From Candidatus Yaniella excrementigallinarum (GTDB taxonomy: Bacteria > Actinomycetota > Actinomycetes > Actinomycetales > Micrococcaceae): a stretch of 59,365 nucleotides of DNA. Both the position numbers and the translations under genes were made by a program. The stretch is from the NCBI GenBank assembly GCA_019113675.1, contig DXHA01000017.1:1-59365 (forward strand). Direction: 5' to 3'. The notes beneath the pieces are model-generated. The model ran no database searches and was not told the DNA's origin. It saw only the letters and a list, made by a program, of their open reading frames with translations. Below, piece after piece: positions 8,985 to 17,186 of this stretch (positions are counted from its first letter, which is position 1; every line of letters begins with the position of its first letter).

Positions 8985-9677
8985 ATGGCAACATCCGATG
9001 AGCACCCAACCGGCGGTGCAGCTGAAATGAGCATGAAACACCCATTTATAAGCTGGTCGGCTGTGGCGGTTATCTTTCTGCTATTACGGCTTATGGCTGT
9101 ATCGCATTGGAATTGGAAAACAGTGTTCCAAATAGGCGACATCATAAACTTCAATGATGCCATTTCCATCGTGTTTGGCACACTATTTGCTGAACCGATG
9201 TACACCGGTTTGATCATCATGGTCTTATTACCATTGACGATCCTTCGCGTGGTCTGGCCTATGAGTTCCGATAGAACCCCGGTGGATCTTGTCGTCGGGA
9301 TCCTGTTACTTGTAGCAATCTTCACATGTACTATCGCTATGGTACTAACCTATCGTTACTGGTGGCTACTTGCTGGGGCAGTCATCATCGGGTTACTCGT
9401 GGTTGCCGGCAGGTTACTGTGGCATCGCGGTTACGGATACACCATTATCAGCTGGGTTCTGCGCCGAACCGCGGTGATCGCCGGTATTGGCGGGCTGCTG
9501 CTTGCCACCGTAGTCACTGACCCGTGGATGCCACTGGAATACATCGAAACCACTTCTGAAACCATTGAAGGCTACACACTCAAAGTCGATCCCGGTTATC
9601 TAAATGTACTGACCGAAGACGAGCGTGAAGTAGAAATCATTATGGGCGACGACGTTGTTTCTCGGACCACTCCGTAG
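8985..9677 (+). CDS. hypothetical membrane protein
   Basis: I recognise no family. The 230-residue protein has five or so hydrophobic helices (about 17-35, 68-86, 97-145, 152-170) followed by a soluble C-terminal domain of about 50 residues that would lie outside or inside the cell. The ATG at 8985 is preferred because a TACACT -10 hexamer ends 6 nt before it, which suggests a leaderless mRNA. An alternative ATG (MSMKHPF) lies at 9027. The unrelated membrane protein gene at 9750 follows. Confidence 0.6.
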   Translation: MATSDEHPTGGAAEMSMKHPFISWSAVAVIFLLLRLMAVSHWNWKTVFQIGDIINFNDAISIVFGTLFAEPMYTGLIIMVLLPLTILRVVWPMSSDRTPVDLVVGILLLVAIFTCTIAMVLTYRYWWLLAGAVIIGLLVVAGRLLWHRGYGYTIISWVLRRTAVIAGIGGLLLATVVTDPWMPLEYIETTSETIEGYTLKVDPGYLNVLTEDEREVEIIMGDDVVSRTTP

Positions 9678-9749
9678 TTGGGTACACTGCACAACGGTGG
9701 CACTTCGATATAAGTGCTGCAGTGTTGAAAGTTGAAGAAAGAGTACCCT

Positions 9750-10322
9750 ATGACTTTGAAACAAAATTTCGCCCCCCGAGCCACAAATGCTATCCGTATC
9801 GCATTGGGCACCAGCGGTGTGATCGCACTGATAGCCGGCTTGATCATTGTCATCTGGCCCGACAAATCTGCCATGGCCATCGCAGCAGTCTTTGCCGTGT
9901 ACATTCTGCTTAGCGGGCTGATTTATGCAGCGTCGGGAATCTTTTCCAAATACATCGGTGGTTGGGCCAGAGTTGGCCACATCATCCTCGGCGTGCTGCT
10001 GGTTATCGCCGGTATCGTAATGTTTTCCAGTCTGGGCATGACTGCAGCAAGCCTCGGGATCCTGCTGGGCATCCTGGTGGGTATCACCTGGATTTTTGAA
10101 GGTGTTGCCGCTTTCAGTACTACGCCGCTTACCAGATCAAAATTTTGGCCGGTCCTCTTTGGTGTTTTCAGTATCCTGGCAGGAATTATTTTGTTACTTT
10201 CACCGCTATTTGCCGGTCTTTTCATATTCTGGATGCTTGGGATTACCTTAGTTATTCAAGGCATTATCAATATTGTCCGAGCATTTACTTTCCACGGCGC
10301 TCAAGGTCGAAGCGAGTTTTAA
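9750..10322 (+). CDS. HdeD/DUF308 family membrane protein
   Basis: This 190-residue protein has six predicted helices in three repeated pairs, with the typical DUF308 phrasing LGTSGVIALIAGLIIVIWP and LGVLLVIAGIVM. E. coli HdeD acts in acid resistance, but most actinobacterial homologues are uncharacterised. The ATG at 9750 follows GAAGAAAGAG. The gene ends before a strong hairpin at 10342. Confidence 0.82.
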   Translation: MTLKQNFAPRATNAIRIALGTSGVIALIAGLIIVIWPDKSAMAIAAVFAVYILLSGLIYAASGIFSKYIGGWARVGHIILGVLLVIAGIVMFSSLGMTAASLGILLGILVGITWIFEGVAAFSTTPLTRSKFWPVLFGVFSILAGIILLLSPLFAGLFIFWMLGITLVIQGIINIVRAFTFHGAQGRSEF

Positions 10323-10341
10323 TTTAGTCTCTAAATGACTA

Positions 10342-10378
10342 AGGGCACGCCTACTGCTGTCGCATGTGGGCGTGCCCT
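10342..10378. terminator. hairpin between convergent genes
   Basis: AGGGCACGCC and GGCGTGCCCT form a perfect 10-bp stem around a 17-nt loop, between convergent genes ending at 10322 and 10399. It probably terminates both; the T-tract is weak on either side. Confidence 0.65.
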
Positions 10379-10398
10379 GTACATTTAAACTGTTTGTT

Positions 10399-11298
10399 CT
10401 AATCTATTTGGACAAACACGTCATCTTCGTCCCAGCCCGGGGTAATTTGTAAAACCCCATCGTCATCTTCGGGGATTTCAATCGCGAAGTTAGCGGTTTC
10501 GGTATCACCTTTATCCATGCGTCCGACTCCGAAAATGTCGTTGTCGGGTGCATCGACGAGCGAGTCAGAGTAATTTATGACATCGTCATCCTCGGTGACA
10601 TAAGCAAGCTCAATATCAAACCAGGGGTCTTCCGAGCCATCGCCGGTGTAGGTTAATTCAAGCTCGGCCACACCGTAGGTATAGCCGTCCTCTGGTTCTT
10701 CACCAACGATGTCTTCAGCTACCACCTCGTCGGTCATATCCGGATCGAAGTTTACGACCGTGACGTCCCATTCTTCGGAGTTAAATGTTGTTCCCATTGG
10801 AGCTGGGTTTTCTACCGATGTGTCTTCTCCAGAATGGGTTTCATTGGGCTCATCGGGTGCGCTGCTTTGCTCCGATGGGGGAGTGTCGCCTTCTTTACTG
10901 AATAGGTCGGCAAAAGCATTTAGCTGAACAACGGTAAAAACAATGACGCCAACGATGCAACCGACAATTGCGGTGATTAAGGCTGCAATCGATGTTCCCT
11001 TTGTCTTGCCTGACTGCGCCAGTCCAATAATGGAAAGGACTATCGCTGCTGCAAGGAGAACCCATCCGACGATAAATAGCAGCGGAATGCACGCACAAAT
11101 GAAACCAAGAATCGCTACGGATAAGGCGATGATGCCAATAATATTGCGCTCTTGGTCTTGTGGCCCGCCGGGAGGAGTTGGGTAGTACCAGTTCTCCGGT
11201 TGGTTGGGGTAAAACGAGCCACCCTGATCACCGGTTGGAGGCGGGGGTGGAGGAGGCTGAGGTGGTGTGAATGGAGAGTTCGGATCTGGACCAGTCAT
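10399..11298 (-). CDS. DUF4190-like membrane protein with extracytoplasmic domain
   Basis: This 299-residue protein starts with a Pro-rich cytoplasmic segment containing a run of seven Pro. Two helix pairs follow: about 50-95, matching the DUF4190 pattern IIGIIALSVAILGF, then about 105-130. A Ser/Glu/Asp-rich linker leads to a C-terminal acidic beta-rich domain of about 130 residues that resembles DUF4352-type domains. The open frame extends 65 residues further upstream, but ATG 11298 (MTGPDPNSPF) begins the family-like sequence and has GAAAGGAC upstream. Function is unknown; surface stress or envelope roles are typical guesses. Confidence 0.7.
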   Translation of the reverse strand: MTGPDPNSPFTPPQPPPPPPPTGDQGGSFYPNQPENWYYPTPPGGPQDQERNIIGIIALSVAILGFICACIPLLFIVGWVLLAAAIVLSIIGLAQSGKTKGTSIAALITAIVGCIVGVIVFTVVQLNAFADLFSKEGDTPPSEQSSAPDEPNETHSGEDTSVENPAPMGTTFNSEEWDVTVVNFDPDMTDEVVAEDIVGEEPEDGYTYGVAELELTYTGDGSEDPWFDIELAYVTEDDDVINYSDSLVDAPDNDIFGVGRMDKGDTETANFAIEIPEDDDGVLQITPGWDEDDVFVQID

Positions 11299-11413
11299 CT
11301 GCCGCTCTATGTGTCCTTTCAGTAAGCTCTTGAGTAATAAAACACTAACGTGCAGGCTAGGTTTAGAGCGTACAGTTACGGCTGTACCACTGGGTGATCG
11401 GAGCCTCAGGAGC

Positions 11414-11570
11414 CTAATGCGCGGCTCGCCATTGAGACGGCGATGTCCCGTAGGCTTGGCGTAAAGAGCGGGCAAAGTGTGCTGAGTCGGCAAAGTCCCA
11501 CTGTGTTGCCAGGGCAGCTATTGGCAGATTGTCTTGGCAGGGTCTGCTAACAGTTACCGGCAACGATCTG
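11414..11570 (-). pseudogene. AraC-family regulator, C-terminal remnant
   Basis: Reading the minus strand to a TAG at 11414-11416 gives the tail of an AraC/XylS DNA-binding domain: DNLPIAALATQWDFADSAHF followed by ARSLRQAYGTSPSQWRAAH. This is the second helix-turn-helix of the family. No start and no upstream domain are visible beyond about 11570, so it is a truncated remnant of about 45-50 residues. Confidence 0.7.
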
Positions 11571-11801
11571 AGGGGTGAAGACTTCGAAGGCTAGATTCTT
11601 TTTATAAACTTGAAGACTTCATCGCGCTGCGTTTTTCTAGTGCGCTCCATCGAACTATGAGGATGGGGAAAGTTCGTTTGCGATAACAGTCCAAAGTAGA
11701 TTGATAAGGATTTCCATCCTGCATACTACAGTGACGTACCTATATGATCTTGGGTTCTACTGCGATCGATTCGAAAGCAACACCCTGTAGCGCAGCCAAA
11801 A
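11571..11801. other. intergenic stretch without recognisable gene
   Basis: No convincing coding sequence, RNA gene or repeat is visible between the AraC remnant and the terminator of the ECF operon. It probably contains further decayed regulator sequence. Confidence 0.4.
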
Positions 11802-11839
11802 GGCCGGTTATAAGCTCAAGCTACCCCGATAAACCGGCC
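11802..11839 (-). terminator. terminator of the ECF operon
   Basis: GGCCGGTT (11802-11809) and AACCGGCC (11832-11839) form a stem that overlaps the last codons of ecfT. On the minus strand the stem is followed by TTTTGG. It is the likely rho-independent end of the 17.0-11.8 kb operon. Confidence 0.6.
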
Positions 11840-12650
11840 AGCTATCACCAACGACGAACGCCATAACGACACCTACCAGGGTGAGCGCCAAGACGGCGAT
11901 ATCCAGGCCGCGAATTTTGAGATAGGCCAATCGGATATCTCGACCTCGATTGTCCACCGTCGCATAGGTAAAGCCGCGGGTTTCTAACGCTTCCACTGTT
12001 GTTCGAACAGACTGTGCCGTATTCAAAAAGATTGGGTAAAAGGACCGAATCGTCATAGTCGCCCAATGCACAACAGTGTGGTATCCAAGGAAACCGGGCT
12101 TTTCGGGCGGGGCGGACCGCAGTCGATAGTTATCAAAGACTGTGTTAAATTCTTCTACCAGAATTGGTAGCATCCGATAACCGTAACTGACTGCAAACGC
12201 CAAGAGTGTCGGCGCTCGCAGCGCTAGCAGAGCGTCTGAAAGTTTTTCCGGATCCAATGATACAAATGCTGCCATGGAGGCCATCGAGATTGTACCCAGT
12301 TTTAGAGTCAGCTCGGTCAGTGCCACAATCGTGGTTAAGTCTCCGCCAAAAAATAAGGCTGCGATAAATATATAGATCGTTTCTGTCAGCAGTCCGAAGA
12401 CAAAGAGCCCGAGAATCAGGGGGCCAACTTTGGCAAGGGCTACAGATATGACTCCCAAGATAAAGAAAACACTCAGGACGGTGAGATTGTGGGTGAACCA
12501 GGGAGCGATAGCTAAAATAAGATACCATGCGAGCACCGCGCGAGGATCCATCTTGGAAAACAGACCGCCGCGAGTGGCATATGCGGTTCTAATGAGTTCA
12601 AGTTTGATCCATTCTATGCTCAGAACATCGTGCTGTTTTCGTGCCATCAA
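11808..12650 (-). CDS. ECF transporter transmembrane component (EcfT)
   Basis: This 280-residue membrane protein of the CbiQ/EcfT family has five or six helices. The cytoplasmic coupling region contains the family's ARG-like motifs: about residue 155 DNYRLRSAPPEKPG, and about 205 VEALETRGFTY. It should link the substrate-binding S protein to the double ATPase encoded just upstream. The start overlaps the ATPase stop by 4 nt. It is the last gene of the operon. Confidence 0.87.
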   Translation of the reverse strand: MMARKQHDVLSIEWIKLELIRTAYATRGGLFSKMDPRAVLAWYLILAIAPWFTHNLTVLSVFFILGVISVALAKVGPLILGLFVFGLLTETIYIFIAALFFGGDLTTIVALTELTLKLGTISMASMAAFVSLDPEKLSDALLALRAPTLLAFAVSYGYRMLPILVEEFNTVFDNYRLRSAPPEKPGFLGYHTVVHWATMTIRSFYPIFLNTAQSVRTTVEALETRGFTYATVDNRGRDIRLAYLKIRGLDIAVLALTLVGVVMAFVVGDSWPVYRGSLSL

Positions 12651-14383
12651 AACTCAGCTCCTAACGTTGTAGGACTGGCCAAAATAGCTGTGTCGTCTCG
12701 ACGGAACCTTGCGACGAATTCATCGACTGATAAGGGCGCAGGACTCATGCCGGCAGCTTGACCCAGTTGCGTGATTTGCGGTGGCACAAGATGTGCCTGC
12801 GCAAGCAAGTCGGGGTGGTCGAAGAGTTCCCGTGGTGTCAGGTCAGCGGCGACGGTCCCATTGCGTAAGACAATGACCCTGGTGGCCCATTCCGAGACCA
12901 AAGTCATGTCGTGGGTTGCGACCACCGAACAGGCAATCACATCCGACAGCTCATCGAGCATGCGGATCACAGCATCTCGACTGACAATGTCTAGCGAGGC
13001 CGTAGGCTCATCCAGCAGCAAAACGGACGGTCGCACCGCCAAACCGATAGCGAGTGTTGCCCGGCGTTGTTGACCGCCTGAAAGTGTTCGACCGTCACGG
13101 TCAGCAAACGCCGTCAAGCGCACCTTGTCGAGGGTGTCTCCGACAAGCTCTTGCCATCCGGATATTTTGCGTTCGCGGGGATACAGTGCAATATCGGATT
13201 GAATCGATTCCCTCAGGAACATTTGTTGGGGTTGTTGCCATAAATAGGCGGCGTGTTCTGCTAGACGGGCCGCTGAACGCGACCGGGTGTTGATGTCACA
13301 TATCTCTACTTCTCCTTCTCGTGGCACCATAATGCCCGCAAGGAGCTTTAGCAGCGTGGTTTTTCCTGATCCGTTGCCACCAACCAGCGCAATTCGGTCA
13401 TCACGATAAAAGGAGAGATCCACTCCGTGCAGTACCGGCTGAAGTTTCGATTTTACCGTCCGATAACCGTGGTGTACTGCTTTGGTTTGTGCCACCACAG
13501 GCTGTTGCGAACCGGTCTGAGAAACATCGCTACCGTGCTCTTGCACAGCAGTTGTAGGTATAGGTCCCAAGAGTGTGGCGGCTTCCTCAACGGTTCGTGG
13601 GGCATGTTCGTGACCGAGCCGTTGGGCAGCTTGAACGACCTGTGGGGCAGGGATGCCATGTTCAGCCAGTTCATGCGATCGGTTCACAGCGTCTTGAACT
13701 GGCAGATGCCACACGGGGCACCCCTGATGCATAAGAACCACGGAGCGCGCGAATTGGGCGATAAATTCTGCATGGTGCTCAATGGTCACCACCGTGATGC
13801 CGTGCTGTTGATTCAGTATCTCTAAGCGTTGATAAATTTCCAACGCTCGAGCCGGGTCAAGTTCGGCAACCGGTTCATCGACCACGATAATGTCTGGGCG
13901 CATCGCCAGTACTGACGCCAGCGCGGTCAGGTGGGCTTGGCCGCCTGAAAGCTGCCAAACGAAGCGATCTGATAATTCCGTGATGCGCAGCATTTCCATT
14001 GCTTCGGTCGTGCGCTGCCGATAGTCTGCCATGCCGAAATTGATGGGGCTAAATGAAATTTCATCGCGTACCGTGGGGCGAACGAGCTGATTCATAAAGT
14101 CCTGGTATACGTAGCCCACCCGAGACGATAGTTCAGCAACATTTGAGGTGAAGGTGTCAATGCCACAAACCTCGGCTACTCCGGCGAACTCGCCATTCCA
14201 GTAGTGGGGCACCAGCCCGTTGAAGGTTTTGCACAAAGTCGTCTTGGCCGAGCCGTTGCCGCCAACCACGGTGACAAAGTCGCCGGTATCGATGGTGAGA
14301 TTAACATTACGAAGCGTATCTTCGGTGGCGCCAGGGTAGCGGAAGGAAACATCGCGCAAGGAAATTGCAGGAGCGTTGGACAT
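12647..14383 (-). CDS. ECF transporter double ATPase (EcfA-EcfA' fusion)
   Basis: This 578-residue protein contains two ABC ATPase domains, about 5-240 and 300-535. The first has Walker A GGNGSAKTT, signature LSGGQ and Walker B IIVVDEP. The second has Walker A GGNGSGKTT, signature LSGGQQRRA and Walker B VLLLDEP. In the first Walker A the Gly just before the Lys is Ala, so this site may hydrolyse ATP less well. Fusion of the two ATPases is common in actinobacterial ECF systems. It abuts the S-component gene and overlaps ecfT. Confidence 0.92.
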   Translation of the reverse strand: MSNAPAISLRDVSFRYPGATEDTLRNVNLTIDTGDFVTVVGGNGSAKTTLCKTFNGLVPHYWNGEFAGVAEVCGIDTFTSNVAELSSRVGYVYQDFMNQLVRPTVRDEISFSPINFGMADYRQRTTEAMEMLRITELSDRFVWQLSGGQAHLTALASVLAMRPDIIVVDEPVAELDPARALEIYQRLEILNQQHGITVVTIEHHAEFIAQFARSVVLMHQGCPVWHLPVQDAVNRSHELAEHGIPAPQVVQAAQRLGHEHAPRTVEEAATLLGPIPTTAVQEHGSDVSQTGSQQPVVAQTKAVHHGYRTVKSKLQPVLHGVDLSFYRDDRIALVGGNGSGKTTLLKLLAGIMVPREGEVEICDINTRSRSAARLAEHAAYLWQQPQQMFLRESIQSDIALYPRERKISGWQELVGDTLDKVRLTAFADRDGRTLSGGQQRRATLAIGLAVRPSVLLLDEPTASLDIVSRDAVIRMLDELSDVIACSVVATHDMTLVSEWATRVIVLRNGTVAADLTPRELFDHPDLLAQAHLVPPQITQLGQAAGMSPAPLSVDEFVARFRRDDTAILASPTTLGAEF

Positions 14384-15298
14384 TTAGTTGTCAACTTTCT
14401 GATCGGCGTTGTGCTGGGCTTTACGGAAGAAAAGGATGGCCAGAGCGGTCACAATGACGATGGCGATGACCGAAATCCAGACGAAACCGTTGCCGTATTC
14501 TTCGAGGAATTCTGGTTGGAAGGCTCCAACGTTGACGTCCCAGGCTTCAAGGAATGCGAAGAAGAATGAAGCGATGGAAAGTAGCACGACCGCACCGATG
14601 AACAAACCAGATTTTGGTGCTCTGCCGGGGAATGGTTCGCCAGGTACACGAGGCCGCATCCCCATCAGCGGTTCAATCTTGCCGTGGAGTGCTGGGATCA
14701 GCCATAGTGCAGGTACTACCCCAAAGAGTACCCCCGACATGAGGATATCGATCCCAAAGCCTAAGCCTTCCAAGACCAGCATGGATTCGGGTAGCCCCTC
14801 AACGTATTCTGCTTCTTCAACACCGATCCAAACTTTGCCTAGATCAACAACCGCAGACAACAGTTTGTCGATGAAAACCACAAGCAGCGCACCCAGTACG
14901 ATTTGTGGGCGGCTGCGCGGGTTACGGATAACCGACCCTGCGATGTAGATTGCCAGAAACATTTGTAGGAAGCCTTCAATCTCTGACAGTCCAGAGAAGT
15001 CTCCCATGAGCAGATCAGTGAAAATGATTTCACCCAGCGGAGCGCCCAGGGCGGCCCAGAATGGGCTGAACAACGCCGCCATTGTCAGGGGTATGAAGAC
15101 GAAATACGAAACGGAAAAATCGATCGGCCCGATATGCACGTCCGGGACGATCTCTAACAGAATATTTGACAGTCCGAATAAGGCCATGGACAGTACAAAG
15201 ATCATCAACTTTTGAGGGGTACTAAGATCGTAGTGTTTACATGATCCATCGTTTCCTGCGCCCCGTAACTGACCGGTGCGTTCATTGGTGGTAGTCAT
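14384..15298 (-). CDS. ECF transporter substrate-binding (S) component, substrate unknown
   Basis: This 304-residue membrane protein has about six helices and a long polar N terminus. The region about 45-100 (PIDFSVSYFVFIPLTMAALF then GAPLGEIIFTD) has the layout of an ECF S component, and the gene sits directly between the HAD gene and the ECF ATPase. Similar actinobacterial proteins are often mislabelled as a cell division protein. A further helix pair (about 245-295) follows a Pro-rich loop, longer than the ~190-residue S units of the vitamin systems. The ligand cannot be read from the sequence. The ATG follows GAGGAAAAGC. Confidence 0.75.
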   Translation of the reverse strand: MTTTNERTGQLRGAGNDGSCKHYDLSTPQKLMIFVLSMALFGLSNILLEIVPDVHIGPIDFSVSYFVFIPLTMAALFSPFWAALGAPLGEIIFTDLLMGDFSGLSEIEGFLQMFLAIYIAGSVIRNPRSRPQIVLGALLVVFIDKLLSAVVDLGKVWIGVEEAEYVEGLPESMLVLEGLGFGIDILMSGVLFGVVPALWLIPALHGKIEPLMGMRPRVPGEPFPGRAPKSGLFIGAVVLLSIASFFFAFLEAWDVNVGAFQPEFLEEYGNGFVWISVIAIVIVTALAILFFRKAQHNADQKVDN

Positions 15299-15357
15299 AA
15301 AAAGCTTTTCCTCTGCAGTGAGTTTCGTGGGGGTAGAGATTACGAGCGGTTAGCCGT

Positions 15358-17031
15358 TCAAGAGTGTGCAGTTGAAAACTGCTGCATCAAAGTGAGTAGG
15401 TCACCAGGTTCGTCAATGAGATGAGTGGCGGTGCCGTCTGTGACGGCTGCCGCTAGTTCGGTATGACTGGTGGAGCCGCCTGCTACGAGTACTCGGTGGC
15501 CGATGCCGCACTGTGCTGCAGCGTATGCGTCGTTTTCTGGTTTATCGCCTAGAAAAAAGGCTGACTGCGGTGCGGTATCTGCGATAGCCAAAGCGGTACG
15601 CACAATATCTGGATGAGGTTTGCGCAGACCAAATTCATCAGAGGCCACCACGGCGGTGATGTAGTCGGCAATACCGTGATCTGTTAACTGAGTTCGGACC
15701 GAAGCGCCTGAGACAGTGTTGGAAACAACAACAACCGGATAGTTGCGGTCGGCGCACCAGTGCAGCAGTTCGGGGATACCACTACGTATGACTCGACGCG
15801 ACTTGGCCTTCCCCCAACTTCGCATGAGTCGATGTGCCTGGGATCGCAGCAGCGCGGTGACTTGCGCGTTCTGTCCGGTGGCCCCGTAGGTACCCCAGAA
15901 GACCAACGGTGTCACCTCCACGTGGTCGTTGGCATCACAGCGTGTAGCTTTAGCGGCTTTGTGACCGGCAATCGCATTGTCCAAGACCTGTTGGGCGATG
16001 TCGGCTGGATTGTCATCGTTGACCGCAGGTCGCAGAAGCTCGGCCAGTTGGTGAAGAAAGCCTTGGTGTGCGACAGGGTCGTGCTCAGAGGTGGAAATCA
16101 CACCGCCGTGATCAATCAATAGCGCTATCTGCTGTGAATTAGCTGCACCGGCAGTGACCTGGTCTTTGAACGGTGAATCGGAGGACGCAACCGGGTCTTG
16201 GGTGTATTCCAGCAGCTTGACGATACCGGCAGGTGTATCAAACACAGCATCGGGGCGATCACGAACCGCAAATGGGGGAGTGTCCGTGTGATGACAGCGT
16301 GTTAAAATAACTGCTCCGACCTGACTGCGGCGTCCGGCGATGACATCTCGGTCTTGAGTGTCACCGACATACCAGCAGTGTTCTGGGCTGACTCCTAATG
16401 CATCGGCGGCCAGGTGAATCATGCCCGGATGTGGCTTCCTGATTTCAACCTCATCAGAATAGATTTGGACATCGAAGGCCTCGTGCAAGCCATGCTGCTG
16501 GAGGATTTCACGATGGCTGGCTCCCGAGTGAGCATTGGAAACGATCCCCAGCGAGATGTTCTGCTCTTGGCATTTGGCCACGAGTTTGCGGATACCGGGT
16601 CGAAGCTCATGCCCGGAAATCAAAAGGTTCTGTTGTTTCACCAATTCTGCAGCGTGTGTGGCCAGGAGTTCACGGGGCCCGTCGGGCAGATCTGAGACCA
16701 TAAAGTCGGCGATAACCTCGCGTTGACTTAGCTCTCGCGGCCGCAGCCTGCGGCTCGAAGCATTTTTCCAATGTTTCAAAGCGGTAAGACCAGCGTCGAT
16801 ACTTTCCCGCAGTCGCATCGCACAGATATTAAAGCCTGCAGCATTGAGGAGCTGTTCATAGAGTTGCGCCAGCCGGTCGCGCCCATTGGCGTGTTTTGAA
16901 GTTTGGAAGATTACACCGCCAAAATCTAAGAGTATGGCGTGCGGGGCGGAGAGACGCGGTAGCGATTCAGATATCGGAAGGGCTGTCCCAGTGGTGTTGG
17001 GAGCGCGGAGTGAAGTGGTCAATGAACTCAT
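15358..17031 (-). CDS. tandem HAD-family hydrolase (two phosphatase domains)
   Basis: This 557-residue protein carries two complete HAD hydrolase domains, about 30-285 and 300-555. Domain 1 has motif I LLDFGGVI, motif II IVSNA, motif III Lys in RKPHPG and motif IV YVGDTQDRDV. Domain 2 has LIDHGGVI, VVSNT, RKPHPD and FLGDKPENDA. In both the second Asp of the classic DxD is Gly, as in YihX-like sugar-phosphate phosphatases. It is the first gene of the ECF operon, so it may dephosphorylate the imported molecule or a related metabolite. The open frame reaches 17157, but ATG 17031 is preferred because the upstream part covers the operators. Confidence 0.82.
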   Translation of the reverse strand: MSSLTTSLRAPNTTGTALPISESLPRLSAPHAILLDFGGVIFQTSKHANGRDRLAQLYEQLLNAAGFNICAMRLRESIDAGLTALKHWKNASSRRLRPRELSQREVIADFMVSDLPDGPRELLATHAAELVKQQNLLISGHELRPGIRKLVAKCQEQNISLGIVSNAHSGASHREILQQHGLHEAFDVQIYSDEVEIRKPHPGMIHLAADALGVSPEHCWYVGDTQDRDVIAGRRSQVGAVILTRCHHTDTPPFAVRDRPDAVFDTPAGIVKLLEYTQDPVASSDSPFKDQVTAGAANSQQIALLIDHGGVISTSEHDPVAHQGFLHQLAELLRPAVNDDNPADIAQQVLDNAIAGHKAAKATRCDANDHVEVTPLVFWGTYGATGQNAQVTALLRSQAHRLMRSWGKAKSRRVIRSGIPELLHWCADRNYPVVVVSNTVSGASVRTQLTDHGIADYITAVVASDEFGLRKPHPDIVRTALAIADTAPQSAFFLGDKPENDAYAAAQCGIGHRVLVAGGSTSHTELAAAVTDGTATHLIDEPGDLLTLMQQFSTAHS

Positions 17032-17086
17032 AGCTTCGAACCTAGAAGCCGATGTTGACGCGAGGATTTCCGAAAGGTGAACACTT

Positions 17087-17132
17087 TGGAACGTTCCAGA
17101 TACATTTTGGAACGTTCCAAAACCTTCTCCAA
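17087..17132. promoter_or_regulatory. twin LacI-type operators and ECF operon promoter
   Basis: Two identical perfect palindromes TGGAACGTTCCA lie at 17087-17098 and 17108-17119, 21 bp centre to centre, so on the same DNA face. On the minus strand a -35 TTGGAG (17127-17132) and -10 CAAAAT (17104-17109) with a 17-bp spacer enclose the second copy, and the first copy covers the expected transcription start. A central CG palindrome is typical of LacI-family operators, and the LacI gene starts 68 bp away. Confidence 0.82.
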
Positions 17133-17186
17133 GATTGGACATTGTTCCGCATAGCACAGGGTTGTGGGAGTGCTAAAATCTGGGCT

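Noticed and set aside
11299-11493. N-terminal extension of the DUF4190-like protein
   Set aside because: The extra 65 residues are basic, low in family likeness and run into the AraC remnant; the ATG at 11298 is better supported.
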